DNA of 33,632 bases from Patescibacteria group bacterium (GCA_022710775.1 JAKLGH010000011.1:1-33632), one strand, 5' to 3'. Counted from the stretch's first letter, positions 1 through 7,617 are shown. A program made the numbers and translations. Notes: a model not told the origin generated them from the letters alone.

Positions 1-1
1 T

Positions 2-130
2 TACACATGGGAATCGATCTCAAAACTCCGGAAGAAATACTTCAAAAGTGATTCCAAGGTGCTGGTTAGAAAACGGGCCGATTATCCCCAGGCATCCGCC
101 GCAAAGGAAAAACCGGTGAAATTGCGGTAA
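2..130 (+). CDS. C-terminal fragment of an unrecognised protein
   Basis: An open frame enters from the left edge and runs 42 codons to a TAA at 128-130. The visible tail is strongly basic, with many Lys and Arg around the segment SKLRKKYFKSDSKVLVRKR. I recognise no family, and the start lies outside the window. It converges on the next minus-strand gene, and the hairpin at 135-155 lies between the two stops. The frame is short enough that a chance ORF cannot be excluded, but its amino-acid composition and its position beside a terminator favour a real gene end. Confidence 0.4.
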   Translation, partial: YTWESISKLRKKYFKSDSKVLVRKRADYPQASAAKEKPVKLR

Positions 131-155
131 AAAAAATCGGGTATAATTCCCGATT
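128..155 (-). terminator. Rho-independent terminator of the 158-679 gene
   Basis: A 7-bp stem (AATCGGG 135-141 with CCCGATT 149-155) has a 7-nt loop and, read on the minus strand, is followed by about eight T residues. The T tract overlaps the stop codon of the convergent plus-strand gene. On the plus strand the following sequence is only weakly T-rich, so plus-strand termination is less certain. Confidence 0.75.
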
Positions 156-157
156 AT

Positions 158-679
158 TCAATGTATCCGCTTGGCAATGCTCGCCATGGCAACCGTCGAT
201 GTTCCCATCCTATTCAGGATTACGACGCAGAAGCACAGCTTGTATCCATCATTTTTCTTTTTTAACGAAGAAAAAAAGTTTTCCCTTTCCCGGTCGATGA
301 ATTCCTCCAGCCTCTCTTCGGTCATAACGGCCGGCGAACGGCTGTTGACAAAGCGCTCAACGCTAAAAATATAGGTATCGCATTTTTCAAGATACAAAGG
401 TTGATCCGAATTGACCGAACCGGTAAAAACCGGATTTCCCGCGAGCGGCTGGTCCGCGTAATTAAGCAGATCGCCAAGCCTCCTTGGATAAAACGGCTTG
501 TAAAAGTCTAAGCAAACCGCGAGCTCCCCGGCGCCGATGGCCAACCGGCCTTCCAGCATCTCCAGGATCTCGGGAGCCACGATCTCAATATGCTCATATA
601 CGGTACTTTTTTTAGCTCCAAAGGCGGTTCCTTTAGGTTCGCGCTCCAAAGCCAAAACTTCGCAAGACATTCCTGCCAT
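158..679 (-). CDS. hypothetical protein, 173 aa
   Basis: No family recognised. The frame extends upstream to an ATG at 766, but I choose the ATG at 679 because AGGAGG (693-688) lies 8 nt upstream of it, whereas the longer version would translate through a terminator-like hairpin. The protein is soluble-looking, with no signal peptide or membrane helix; the N-terminal part contains ALEREPKGTAFGAKKSTVYEH and the C-terminal third is charged and rich in Glu and Lys. It has one of the few strong Shine-Dalgarno sites in the window. A hairpin with a T tract sits in its leader (728-754) and a terminator follows it. Function unknown. Confidence 0.75.
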   Translation of the reverse strand: MAGMSCEVLALEREPKGTAFGAKKSTVYEHIEIVAPEILEMLEGRLAIGAGELAVCLDFYKPFYPRRLGDLLNYADQPLAGNPVFTGSVNSDQPLYLEKCDTYIFSVERFVNSRSPAVMTEERLEEFIDRERENFFSSLKKKNDGYKLCFCVVILNRMGTSTVAMASIAKRIH

Positions 680-727
680 TTTTTTCTCCTCCTTTTTAAA
701 GAACAATAAGGCAATAAGCTTATAAAA

Positions 728-754
728 CAAAAAATTCTCATTGCCTGAGAATTT
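728..754 (-). terminator. hairpin plus T tract in the leader of the 158-679 gene
   Basis: A perfect 9-bp stem (AAATTCTCA 732-740 with TGAGAATTT 746-754) has a 5-nt loop and is followed on the minus strand by a T-rich run. It lies 35 nt upstream of the Shine-Dalgarno sequence. It either stops readthrough from upstream or works as an attenuator if the promoter lies beyond 755. No convincing promoter was found on either side. Confidence 0.6.
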
Positions 755-766
755 GCCGTTTGCCAA

Positions 767-936
767 TTATTGATCTAGCCGTTACAAACGAAAATTTCCC
801 AGACAACGAGTCCGTATAAAGTAATAGCTAAACCAAAAATTTTTCCTGGCGCGTAAATTCATTTATTTTGTTTACAAAAATAATTTAACAAATATATCTT
901 TAAAATGCAAGCTTTCGCGCGTTGCGGCTAAAAAAA
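767..936. other. gene-free AT-rich intergenic stretch
   Basis: No plausible ORF or RNA gene was seen between the two flanking hairpins. It is AT-rich and presumably carries the promoter of the 158-679 gene, but no -35/-10 pair with proper spacing stood out. Confidence 0.5.
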
Positions 937-958
937 AGCGGCATTTTATGTTGCCGCT
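935..958 (-). terminator. terminator of the 957-1283 gene, overlapping its stop codon
   Basis: AGCGGCA (937-943) pairs with TGCCGCT (952-958) over 7 bp, and on the minus strand a run of T residues follows. The TAG stop codon (957-959) is part of the 5' arm, so the end of the gene is embedded in its terminator. Confidence 0.8.
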
Positions 959-1283
959 ACTCCCGGATCCATTTTATCGCGCTTGCCATCAAAACCAGTT
1001 CCCGCCTTTTCAAAACATCTCTCCTTGTAAAGTACGCGGAAAATAAAATCATCAATCCAACAATAATCAAAAAAGCGGCGGATTTGAAAGCATGTAGGTC
1101 TGCCGGCTTTGTGAAAAATACAAAAACCGCAACGAAGACGTATGCAATCAAATATATCCCGGGGCCTTTAATATATTCTTCTATGGCGCTTTTCCGCCAT
1201 TCATTTTTTTGCTCCCCGGTCAACCCGGGAAACAACCCGTTTTTGTCCAGGTTCAAACCAAGATCAAATAAACCATCGAACAC
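957..1283 (-). CDS. small membrane protein, paralogue of the adjacent 1376-1912 gene
   Basis: A 108-residue protein, starting at GTG 1283. The open frame reaches an ATG at 1376, but that would pass through the terminator of the upstream gene and through a consensus promoter, so the GTG is preferred; a GGTGA precedes it by 5 nt. The N-terminal part (FDGLFDLGLNLDKNGLFPGL) aligns with that of the neighbour (YGLTDFGFELDPKWIFPELA), and both then have a charged segment, two hydrophobic helices and a charged tail. This copy lacks the Cys-containing C-terminal extension of its neighbour. Function unknown; the paralogy is read from the sequence. Confidence 0.7.
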   Translation of the reverse strand: MFDGLFDLGLNLDKNGLFPGLTGEQKNEWRKSAIEEYIKGPGIYLIAYVFVAVFVFFTKPADLHAFKSAAFLIIVGLMILFSAYFTRRDVLKRRELVLMASAIKWIRE

Positions 1284-1299
1284 TTCTCTCACCGCCAAG

Positions 1300-1328
1300 A
1301 TTATAAATTTATTTATAACATTTGTCAA
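1300..1328 (-). promoter_or_regulatory. consensus sigma70-type promoter for the 957-1283 gene
   Basis: Minus-strand TTGACA (1328-1323) and TATAAT (1305-1300) are separated by exactly 17 nt, a perfect consensus. The expected start is near 1293, only about 10 nt upstream of the GTG start codon, so the leader is almost absent. Confidence 0.85.
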
Positions 1329-1346
1329 TCTTTGAAGGTTATTATC

Positions 1347-1373
1347 AAAAAAAGAAAACGGCTGTTGCCGTTT
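1347..1373 (-). terminator. terminator of the 1376-1912 gene
   Basis: AAACGGC (1356-1362) pairs with GCCGTTT (1367-1373) with a 4-nt loop. The minus strand continues with TCTTTTTTT. It lies immediately behind the TAA stop and just in front of the next gene's promoter, showing that the two paralogues are separate transcription units. Confidence 0.85.
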
Positions 1374-1375
1374 CA

Positions 1376-1912
1376 TTATTTAAACTCGCAGGCCCCGAAA
1401 TGCTTTGCCAGCTCTTCTTTGATCTCCTTGGTCAGGCTAACGCCCGATAAAAGGCCGTGTGTAAAAGCGCCAGGCTGGCCGCATTGGGAGCATTTCCTGA
1501 AATGCGCTTCCAGCTTCTCTTTGCCCGTAGCAGTTGTCGGATAACCGGACACCGAAACCATCAAATAGGCAAGGTTGCAAAGCGTAGTATCGATGCCGTT
1601 CTCGTCTGCAACGATTTTTTTAACCGCCAGGTTCTGCCAAGCTGCCTCTCTTAATTTAAGGGTTTTCTGCCTGGTATACCCGACAAGGAACAAAGTTCCG
1701 GCAAAAGCCGCAATCGCCGCAATCGCGTAATATCCCGGATCTTTGAACCAAGCTATATAGACACAGCTGGCCAGAACAAATAATATCGGTATCAAGGTTA
1801 TGGAATATTGCCGAATGATTTTGTTTCTCCAATGCTGTTTCTGGCCGTCGGCTAGCTCCGGAAATATCCATTTAGGGTCAAGCTCAAAGCCAAAATCCGT
1901 CAGTCCGTACAC
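1376..1912 (-). CDS. membrane protein with Cys-rich tail, paralogue of the 957-1283 gene
   Basis: A 178-residue protein starting at GTG 1912, with GGTGA 6 nt upstream. Layout: a short polar N-terminal segment (YGLTDFGFELDPKWIFPEL), two hydrophobic helices at about residues 38-80 connected by a short loop, a basic stretch (YTRQKTLKLREAAW), then a soluble tail with CNLAYLMV and a CSQCG motif. The Cys pair could bind a metal or form disulfides; no partner is known. Same N-terminal plan as the downstream paralogue, plus an extra tail of about 80 residues. No family recognised. It has its own promoter and terminator. Confidence 0.75.
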   Translation of the reverse strand: MYGLTDFGFELDPKWIFPELADGQKQHWRNKIIRQYSITLIPILFVLASCVYIAWFKDPGYYAIAAIAAFAGTLFLVGYTRQKTLKLREAAWQNLAVKKIVADENGIDTTLCNLAYLMVSVSGYPTTATGKEKLEAHFRKCSQCGQPGAFTHGLLSGVSLTKEIKEELAKHFGACEFK

Positions 1913-1929
1913 CTAAAATCACCATAATT

Positions 1930-1957
1930 ATTATAATATAATTTTGGAATATGTCAA
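1930..1957 (-). promoter_or_regulatory. promoter of the 1376-1912 gene
   Basis: Minus-strand TTGACA (1957-1952) and TATAAT (1935-1930) with a 16-nt spacer. The predicted start near 1923 gives a leader of about 10 nt before the GTG, the same design as for the downstream paralogue. Confidence 0.8.
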
Positions 1958-1966
1958 ATAAACGGC

Positions 1967-3406
1967 TTAACTTTTTGTTTCTTCCGCCAGGCGGGGAAAC
2001 AACGTCATTTTTTCGCCGCTGGCCATCTTCGCGATCTTGCCTGAAGTTTCGGGCATAAACGGAGCAACCAGCTTCCCTATTTCCTCTAGGGCATACATCA
2101 AGTTGCCAACGCTGTTTTTGTCATTGGTCTTCCAAGGCTGTTTTTGTTCAATGTAGCGGTCGCAAAATCCGATCAAGCCCCAAATGCCGGCCAGCGCTTC
2201 GTTGAATTTATATTCCTCCATGGAACGGCCAACCTGGTCCTTGGCTTTGGCAATTTCGGCCGCCACATCGCCCTGCTCGCGGACATCCATCGCTTGGTTT
2301 TTGGCGGCAACAGTTGTTATCCGCGAAGCCAGGTTGCCCAAGCCCTTGGCCAAGTCGGCGTTATAGCGTTCTTCAAAGCGCGCAACGCTGAAATCTCCGT
2401 CTTCGGTTGACGGAATTTCGCGCAAGACGAAATATCGCACCGCGTCCGCGCCGTATTTTTCAACCAGCGCGAACGGGTCAACCACGTTGCCCAGGCTCTT
2501 GGACATTTTTTGGCCCTCGCTGGTAATGTAGCCATGCACGAAAATGTCGCTTGGAACCCGCAAACCGGCCGAAAGCAGCATCCCGATCCAGTGCACGGCG
2601 TGGAAACGGACTATTCCTTTGCCTATGACATGGACGATCCGCGGATTATTCTGCCACCACTGCTCGAACAACGATTCGTCGCCGCCATAACCCAGAGCGC
2701 TGATATAATTGGCCAAAGCGTCAAACCACACCCACAGGATCTGCGTTTCGTCTCCGGGCACGGGAATGCCCCAGCCCTTGGCGCGCTCGGCCGATCGGGA
2801 GACGCAGATATCCTCTACGCCCGAATTCAGAAAACTCATGATCTCGTTTTCCCTCCCTTTGGGGGTAATCCGCAGCGCGCCGCTTTGAATCAGCTCCTTG
2901 ATCCCTCCCTGATAAGAAGAAAGCCGGAAAAAATAATTTTCCTCTTTGACCAATTCGGGCCTTTTTTGATGCTCGGGGCACAAACCGTTAACAAGCTCCT
3001 CTTCTTTGTAATATTCCTCGCACCCAACGCAATAAAGGCCGCTGTAGGTCTTTTTATAAATGTCTTTGGCGCAGGCCTGCCATAATTTTTTAGCCGCGGC
3101 AAAGTGGCGCTCCTCGGTAGTTCGGATGAAATCATCGTATGATAAGCTGAGCGCTTCGCCCATAGACCGGAATACGCCCGCGTTGGCGTCCACCAGCTCC
3201 CGCGCGGATTTGCCGGCGCGTTCGGCCGCCAGCACGTTTTTTAAGCTGTTTTCATCGGTACCGGAAACAAAACGAACATCTTCCCCGGCAAAACGGCGGT
3301 AGCGCGCCAGCGCGTCCGCCTGGATCTTCTCCATAGCGTGCCCCAAATGGGGAAAGGCGTTCACGTAATCGATTGCGGTAGTTATATAATATTTTCCTTT
3401 AGGCAT
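1967..3406 (-). CDS. metG: methionyl-tRNA synthetase
   Basis: Charges tRNA-Met with methionine in the cytoplasm for initiation and elongation. Class I features are clear: the HIGH-type motif HLGH at residues 20-23, the KMSKS loop at 300-304, a zinc knuckle C126-x2-C129 with C143-x2-H146, and the tRNA-binding WFDA region near 227. At 479 residues it is a short form without the C-terminal EMAP-like domain seen in many bacteria. The open frame extends to 3463, but the start at MPKGKYYITT (3406) matches where family members usually begin; there is no Shine-Dalgarno at either position. A stand-alone gene or first in a short unit; the terminator of the preceding orphan gene lies just upstream. Confidence 0.95.
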   Translation of the reverse strand: MPKGKYYITTAIDYVNAFPHLGHAMEKIQADALARYRRFAGEDVRFVSGTDENSLKNVLAAERAGKSARELVDANAGVFRSMGEALSLSYDDFIRTTEERHFAAAKKLWQACAKDIYKKTYSGLYCVGCEEYYKEEELVNGLCPEHQKRPELVKEENYFFRLSSYQGGIKELIQSGALRITPKGRENEIMSFLNSGVEDICVSRSAERAKGWGIPVPGDETQILWVWFDALANYISALGYGGDESLFEQWWQNNPRIVHVIGKGIVRFHAVHWIGMLLSAGLRVPSDIFVHGYITSEGQKMSKSLGNVVDPFALVEKYGADAVRYFVLREIPSTEDGDFSVARFEERYNADLAKGLGNLASRITTVAAKNQAMDVREQGDVAAEIAKAKDQVGRSMEEYKFNEALAGIWGLIGFCDRYIEQKQPWKTNDKNSVGNLMYALEEIGKLVAPFMPETSGKIAKMASGEKMTLFPRLAEETKS

Positions 3407-3480
3407 GGCTTTGGCCGTTATGGCGGCTATTGTTTCTCTTATCATAAACCAAATATTTATCAAAATGAAAGGCTGAATAA

Positions 3481-3503
3481 AAAACGCGCTTTTTCCAAGC
3501 GCG
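3481..3503 (-). terminator. terminator of the 3527-3913 gene
   Basis: CGCGCTT (3485-3491) pairs with AAGCGCG (3497-3503), with a T-rich tract following on the minus strand. It lies 24 nt beyond the TAA stop and separates the orphan gene from metG. Confidence 0.8.
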
Positions 3504-3526
3504 CAAATTCCGGCATCTAATAAAGA

Positions 3527-3913
3527 TCAACAGCAATAAGAGCGGAAAACTTCAAGCGAGGACATATCCGCCACCTTATACCAGACGTAGTTATCGTAAT
3601 TATCGATTCCGGCTCCGCTGGCAACCTTGGCCGCCGATGCCCCGTCCAAAACCCTGCCGTTTAAAAAATCGGAAGGTTCAAGAAAGTCCATACTCTTGGG
3701 CCAAAATACCACCTTGCCGCGGGCTATGCTGCTGATCAAATACAGCGCCCTTTGTTCGTCCGGAAAAAACATTTTTCCCCTTTCAAATTTTTCCGTGTTT
3801 AAAAGAAAAACTCCCGGCTTGATCTCCCGATACCGAATGGTTATTGCCCTGTATGCCGTCGCTCTGCCGAATTTATTTCCGTTTGTGCCCGGCCTTTCAA
3901 TCTCAACCAACAT
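3527..3913 (-). CDS. hypothetical protein, 128 aa
   Basis: No family recognised. It is a soluble-looking protein of mixed composition with no signal or membrane segment. The middle part (IKPGVFLLNTEKFERGKMFFPDEQ) alternates hydrophobic and charged residues as in a beta-rich fold, and the C-terminus ends in a Cys pair (SYCC). An AGGAG element lies about 12 nt upstream of the ATG, longer than ideal, so the start is only moderately certain. It is flanked by terminators on both sides, so it is probably transcribed alone. Confidence 0.65.
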   Translation of the reverse strand: MLVEIERPGTNGNKFGRATAYRAITIRYREIKPGVFLLNTEKFERGKMFFPDEQRALYLISSIARGKVVFWPKSMDFLEPSDFLNGRVLDGASAAKVASGAGIDNYDNYVWYKVADMSSLEVFRSYCC

Positions 3914-3945
3914 GCGATTTTCACTCTCCTTATGTTAAAGAACCA

Positions 3946-3970
3946 ACAAAAAACCCTCTTTACGAGGGGT
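3946..3970 (-). terminator. terminator downstream of rsmI and the 24-codon ORF
   Basis: CCCTC (3954-3958) pairs with GAGGG (3964-3968) with a 5-nt loop, and at least six T residues follow on the minus strand. Confidence 0.75.
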
Positions 3971-3995
3971 ATATTTTCGAATTATGTTATTTTCT

Positions 3996-4070
3996 TTATT
4001 GTTCGAAAAGACGCCCCTCAAAAAGAAGGTCAATAATAATTTGATTAATGGCGTTAATTGCGTATTCCAT
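3996..4070 (-). CDS. possible 24-residue small protein downstream of rsmI
   Basis: An ATG-to-TAA ORF in the 120-nt gap between rsmI and its terminator. The peptide begins MEYAINAINQIIIDLLFEGR and ends in LFEQ; hydrophobic and charged residues alternate in a way compatible with an amphipathic helix. A promoter-like pair at 4082-4110 would start transcription about 5 nt upstream of the ATG, giving a nearly leaderless message, and a terminator follows. There is no clear Shine-Dalgarno. ORFs this short occur by chance, so the claim rests on the promoter-ORF-terminator arrangement. It could instead be a small RNA or simply the rsmI 3' untranslated region. Confidence 0.3.
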   Translation of the reverse strand: MEYAINAINQIIIDLLFEGRLFEQ

Positions 4071-4081
4071 GTTCCAATATT

Positions 4082-4110
4082 TTATTACTCTGTCTAACCG
4101 CCTTTGTCAA
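4082..4110 (-). promoter_or_regulatory. possible promoter at the 3' end of rsmI
   Basis: A perfect TTGACA (minus, 4110-4105) is followed after 17 nt by TAATAA (4087-4082), a weak -10 element. The -35 lies inside the last codons of rsmI. It would serve the 24-codon ORF or a small RNA ended by the terminator at 3946-3970. Confidence 0.4.
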
Positions 4111-4792
4111 CCCTGCCTTCGAGCACAAAAACGAACTCCCCTTTGATAATCCCCTTTTTCAAATCATTAGCCGCTTCTTCGATCGTTCCCCGGTAAATGG
4201 TTTCGAATTTCTTGGTCAATTCGCGGCAAATCACGATTCGCCTCGATTTATCGGGCTCAAGCGCTTTAATATCCTCCAGCGTCCTGATTATCCGGTAGGT
4301 TGATTCATAGAATAGGGCCGTAAAAGAATAAGCTAATGCCTCCTCGAAAAATTTCTTCCGCTTGTTCTTGGCCGGCGGAAATCCGGCAAAGATAAAGCGG
4401 TCGCTTCCAAAACCGCAGATACTCAAGGCGGCGGTAACGGCCGACGGACCAGGTATGGGAATGATTTTGATTTCGGTTCCAAAAACCTGGATCAAGCTCT
4501 CGATCAGTTGATTGCCCGGATCCGATATTCCGGGCGTTCCGGCATCCGAAACCAAGGCCAGATTTTTTCCTTCCCGCAAAAGGCCGGCAATGCGGCCGAT
4601 TTTTTTTAGCGTTGAATGCTGGTGGTAGCTTTCGGTGGTTTTTTCGATCGCAAAATGGTTAAACAGCCTAAGGGCTACCCGCGTATCTTCGCACAAGACC
4701 AAATCAACGCTTTTTAACGTTTCGACCGCGCGGAAGGTCATATCTTCCAGATTTCCGATCGGCGTCGCGACGATATATAATTTACCCGGCAT
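4094..4792 (-). CDS. rsmI: 16S rRNA (cytidine(1402)-2'-O)-methyltransferase RsmI
   Basis: Methylates the ribose 2'-O of C1402 in the decoding centre of 16S rRNA using S-adenosylmethionine. The 232-residue protein shows the tetrapyrrole-methylase fold signatures typical of RsmI: the N-terminal YIVATPIGNLEDMTFRAVETL, the LCEDTR motif near residue 34, the SDAGTPGISDPG loop near 83, and the IPIPGPSAVTAAL loop near 115. The usual C-terminal RsmI extension is short. It lies 14 nt downstream of the AI-2E-family gene and is likely cotranscribed with it. No Shine-Dalgarno is visible at the ATG. Confidence 0.95.
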   Translation of the reverse strand: MPGKLYIVATPIGNLEDMTFRAVETLKSVDLVLCEDTRVALRLFNHFAIEKTTESYHQHSTLKKIGRIAGLLREGKNLALVSDAGTPGISDPGNQLIESLIQVFGTEIKIIPIPGPSAVTAALSICGFGSDRFIFAGFPPAKNKRKKFFEEALAYSFTALFYESTYRIIRTLEDIKALEPDKSRRIVICRELTKKFETIYRGTIEEAANDLKKGIIKGEFVFVLEGRVDKGG

Positions 4793-4806
4793 AGATCGTT
4801 TTTCTT

Positions 4807-5841
4807 TTATCTGTCTTTATTTTTTTCCAGATACAAACGGGCAAGATCAAAAAATATGCCAAAAAGCGGGATAGCCAGGATCGCCCCGGCAAGGCCCATC
4901 AAGCGTTCTCCGACCAGCAACGAGCCTAGAACCAAAATCGGAGGCAATTCGGTAAATCTTTTGGCCAAAATAGGCGTTAAGATATTGCTTTCGATCTGCT
5001 GGATCAGGATAAAAACAGCTATGAACAGCAAAGCCGTCTCCCACGAATAAATAAGGGTAAAGAGCCCGATAATAAAACCGGCGAAAACCGGTCCGATAAA
5101 GGGAATGATATCTAAAATTCCGGCGAATACTCCGAAGATTATCGGATATTTGATGCCCAAAACAAAGCAAGTAATGCTTGTCGCCACCCCGACCAGAGCC
5201 ATCATTATGGCTTTGGCCGCGAACCATCCCGAAATCTTTACCTTGGTGCGGCTCCAAACATCCAGATAAAATTCTTCGTATCTTTTCGGAGAAACAACTT
5301 TTACCAGTTTTTCAACCGCACTCTCTTCCAGGGAAATAAAGAGCGCTATGGTAAAAACCGTAATCGATATCAGAATGTTGCCGAATATCCCGGCAATAGA
5401 GCTCACAATGCTGGAAGTCGAACCTACAAACCACTGGCGCGCCGCCTCTGTGAACGCTTCCATGTTCGAAAAAACCTCGAATCCCAGCCCCGAGAGGAAT
5501 GGCGATATTTTTTCGAAATAGATCGGGAAAAGGACCGAGAACTGTTCTATTTCCACAATAAAAACCGGGGCAATAAGGTAAACGAACGAACCGAGCATTC
5601 CCAAGATCGCAACGTAGACCAAGAAAACAGCCAGTGTCCGCGCTACGCGCAGCCGCTGCAAAAAATCAATGGCCGGACTGAACAACACCGAGATGACCAA
5701 CCCGAACAAAAACAAGATCAAAATGTCCTTAATGATCCAAATGACATAGGCGGAAAAGAAAACAACAACCAATTTAAAAATAGCCCGCCATGAGATATCC
5801 AGCTTTCCATCTTCTTGTTTTGAAAAGATATTCGGGATCAT
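4807..5841 (-). CDS. AI-2E/PerM-family membrane protein
   Basis: A 344-residue polytopic inner-membrane protein of the AI-2E exporter (YdiK/PerM) family. It has a pair of helices near the N-terminus (residues 20-70), a long connecting segment, and a C-terminal block of several helices. The hallmark stretch near residues 240-260 (IFGVFAGILDIIPFIGPVFA) is present, as is the late GPLVGE-like region seen here as GSLLVGERLMGLAGAILAIPL. Family members have been linked to export of small molecules or to Na+/H+ antiport; the substrate here is unknown. It is placed between an M16 peptidase and rsmI with short gaps (39 and 14 nt), suggesting one operon. Confidence 0.9.
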   Translation of the reverse strand: MIPNIFSKQEDGKLDISWRAIFKLVVVFFSAYVIWIIKDILILFLFGLVISVLFSPAIDFLQRLRVARTLAVFLVYVAILGMLGSFVYLIAPVFIVEIEQFSVLFPIYFEKISPFLSGLGFEVFSNMEAFTEAARQWFVGSTSSIVSSIAGIFGNILISITVFTIALFISLEESAVEKLVKVVSPKRYEEFYLDVWSRTKVKISGWFAAKAIMMALVGVATSITCFVLGIKYPIIFGVFAGILDIIPFIGPVFAGFIIGLFTLIYSWETALLFIAVFILIQQIESNILTPILAKRFTELPPILVLGSLLVGERLMGLAGAILAIPLFGIFFDLARLYLEKNKDR

Positions 5842-5880
5842 TGATTTTTGAATTTATACCCTGAATTCTGAGAAAATTTT

Positions 5881-7146
5881 TTAAATCTTAAGAAGGTCTC
5901 TGAACCTTTTTTCATCGTCGAAAGCTCCGATTATGGCCATATTCAATTTTTCAGGCCTGAATATATCGCAAGCAACTTCCTGGATATCTTTAGAAGTCAC
6001 TTTATTGATCTTCTTAAACATATTTTCCGGAGTTTCGATCTTTCCTTCCATCAATTCCTGTTCGGCATAAAACGAAGCCAGGTTGTCTGACGCTTCCAAA
6101 GCCAGGATCGTCTTTCCGATCATATTGTCCTTTGCCCTTTTTAATTCCTGAACCGAGACTTTTTCTTCCTTGATTTTTTTGAACTCGTTTAAAATCGTGG
6201 TTATACCCAGATCAATCCTTTTTGAATCAAGGCCCGCCATCACCGCTAAGCTGCCGGTTTCCGGGTCCATCGTGTTGTCAACCCGGATATGGTAAGCCAG
6301 CCCCAGTTTCTCGCGAACTTCGATGAACAGCCGAGAACTCATCATTCCGCCCAGAATCGTCGCCATCACTTCCAAAGCGTAGCGTTTGGGATGGAACACA
6401 TTGTATCCGCGGACGCCCAAGGCCACATGGGTTTGGTCGCACGCCCTTTTTTGCAAAAGAAATCCCGGTTTATCCTGGGATTCTGAAACCGCAACTTTTT
6501 TCTTCGGTTCGCTGCTTTTGATACCCGCAAAGTATTTACGCGCCTTTGATAAAGCTTGGGGTACGGCCACGTTGCCGGCTACCACAACAATTGTGTTCGA
6601 CGCGACGTATTGAAGCGCCCGGTAATCAAACATCTGGCCCCTGGTCATATTTTTTACCGTTTCTTTGGTGCCGGCGATATCCCATCCGGCTGGCTGGTCG
6701 CCATAGAGCAATTCCTGCCAGAGGTTGCCGATGTAGCGCATCGGATGGTCGTAATACATATTGATTTCCTCGATGATCACCCCCCGCTCCTTATCTATTT
6801 CATCGGCCGGCAGCAGAGAATTCAAATAAATATCGGAAACCCAGTCCATAGCCAGATCGAATTTCTGGTAAGCGACCTTGGCCCAATAGCCCGTGTAATC
6901 CGTTCCGGTGAAAGCGTTGAAATTTCCGCCCACCTTGTCCACATCTTCGGCGATCCGAACCTTATCGGGGCGCTTTTTAGTTCCCTTGAAAAACATATGC
7001 TCCAAAAAATGGGAAATGCCGCTGATCTCCTTTGTTTCATATTTCGAACCGGTTCCGACCAACGCCATCACGGTTACCGCCTTGGTGCTTTTCGCGGGCA
7101 CAACTAAAATCCTCAATCCGTTCTTTAATGTGATTTTTTTGTACAT
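5881..7146 (-). CDS. M16-family zinc metallopeptidase
   Basis: A pitrilysin-type zinc protease or processing-peptidase homologue, 421 residues. The inverted zinc motif H46-x2-E49-H50 (HFLEH) is intact, and the third ligand glutamate (E126 in the EEINMYYDHP segment) lies 76 residues on, as expected for the family. The C-terminal half carries the second, non-catalytic M16 domain, with the R/Y-type region GLAYHIRVDN. This matches single-chain, homodimeric bacterial peptidases such as YmxG. There is no signal peptide, so it is probably cytoplasmic, degrading oligopeptides or processing a small peptide. First gene of the peptidase, AI-2E protein, rsmI cluster. Confidence 0.93.
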   Translation of the reverse strand: MYKKITLKNGLRILVVPAKSTKAVTVMALVGTGSKYETKEISGISHFLEHMFFKGTKKRPDKVRIAEDVDKVGGNFNAFTGTDYTGYWAKVAYQKFDLAMDWVSDIYLNSLLPADEIDKERGVIIEEINMYYDHPMRYIGNLWQELLYGDQPAGWDIAGTKETVKNMTRGQMFDYRALQYVASNTIVVVAGNVAVPQALSKARKYFAGIKSSEPKKKVAVSESQDKPGFLLQKRACDQTHVALGVRGYNVFHPKRYALEVMATILGGMMSSRLFIEVREKLGLAYHIRVDNTMDPETGSLAVMAGLDSKRIDLGITTILNEFKKIKEEKVSVQELKRAKDNMIGKTILALEASDNLASFYAEQELMEGKIETPENMFKKINKVTSKDIQEVACDIFRPEKLNMAIIGAFDDEKRFRDLLKI

Positions 7147-7185
7147 ATTGATTTATCGTTCAATTACGCATCTATATCAGAAAAA

Positions 7186-7617
7186 TTAAAACTTTATATC
7201 TAGAGGAATACTTGAAACTAATTCGTATTTATCCGCTTCTTTTTTTTGATACAAGTTAAATCTGTATTTTCCAGGCACAGTAAAAGGCAAACCTTGAAAT
7301 TTTGCCCGATGTCTGAACATCGATGAGCCTTGTTTAATTGAAAAAGTATTTTCGAAGGTTTTTAATATTTTATTCGCTGGATCCACTATCTCAATTTTAA
7401 ATTCTAGTTTATTGTCTTTGCTAGCATCAATTATTTCCCAAGAGCTTAGAATTTGATAATCAGCCGGAAAAGCCAACGGATTAACCTGACTTGCGGAATT
7501 TAATTTTGTTTTATCAACAGAAAATTCCACTTTTTCCAAGCAGTTAAAAACACTAACTAAATTGTTATCGACATCTATCGACGAATCTCTGCATAATATT
7601 GCCCAAATTAACTTCAT
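7186..7617 (-). CDS. DUF6941-like hypothetical protein
   Basis: A 143-residue protein starting MKLIWAILCRDSSIDVDNNL and continuing with alternating hydrophobic residues, as in a beta-sandwich. The N-terminal pattern (cytosolic 'AxLCxxSxIDxxxNxLSxFN' type) resembles the DUF6941 group, as I recall it; I hold this loosely. There is no signal peptide or membrane helix. It lies 5 nt downstream of the antitoxin gene and shares its low GC, so it is likely the third gene of the toxin-antitoxin transcript. Whether it takes part in the toxin-antitoxin system is unknown. Confidence 0.65.
   Translation of the reverse strand: MKLIWAILCRDSSIDVDNNLVSVFNCLEKVEFSVDKTKLNSASQVNPLAFPADYQILSSWEIIDASKDNKLEFKIEIVDPANKILKTFENTFSIKQGSSMFRHRAKFQGLPFTVPGKYRFNLYQKKEADKYELVSSIPLDIKF

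Noticed and set aside
1284-1376. Extension of the 957-1283 protein to the ATG at 1376
   Set aside because: It would translate a terminator and a perfect promoter, and the extra residues have no counterpart in the paralogue.
3407-3463. Longer start for metG
   Set aside because: The added residues precede the usual MetRS N-terminus, and no ribosome-binding site supports them.
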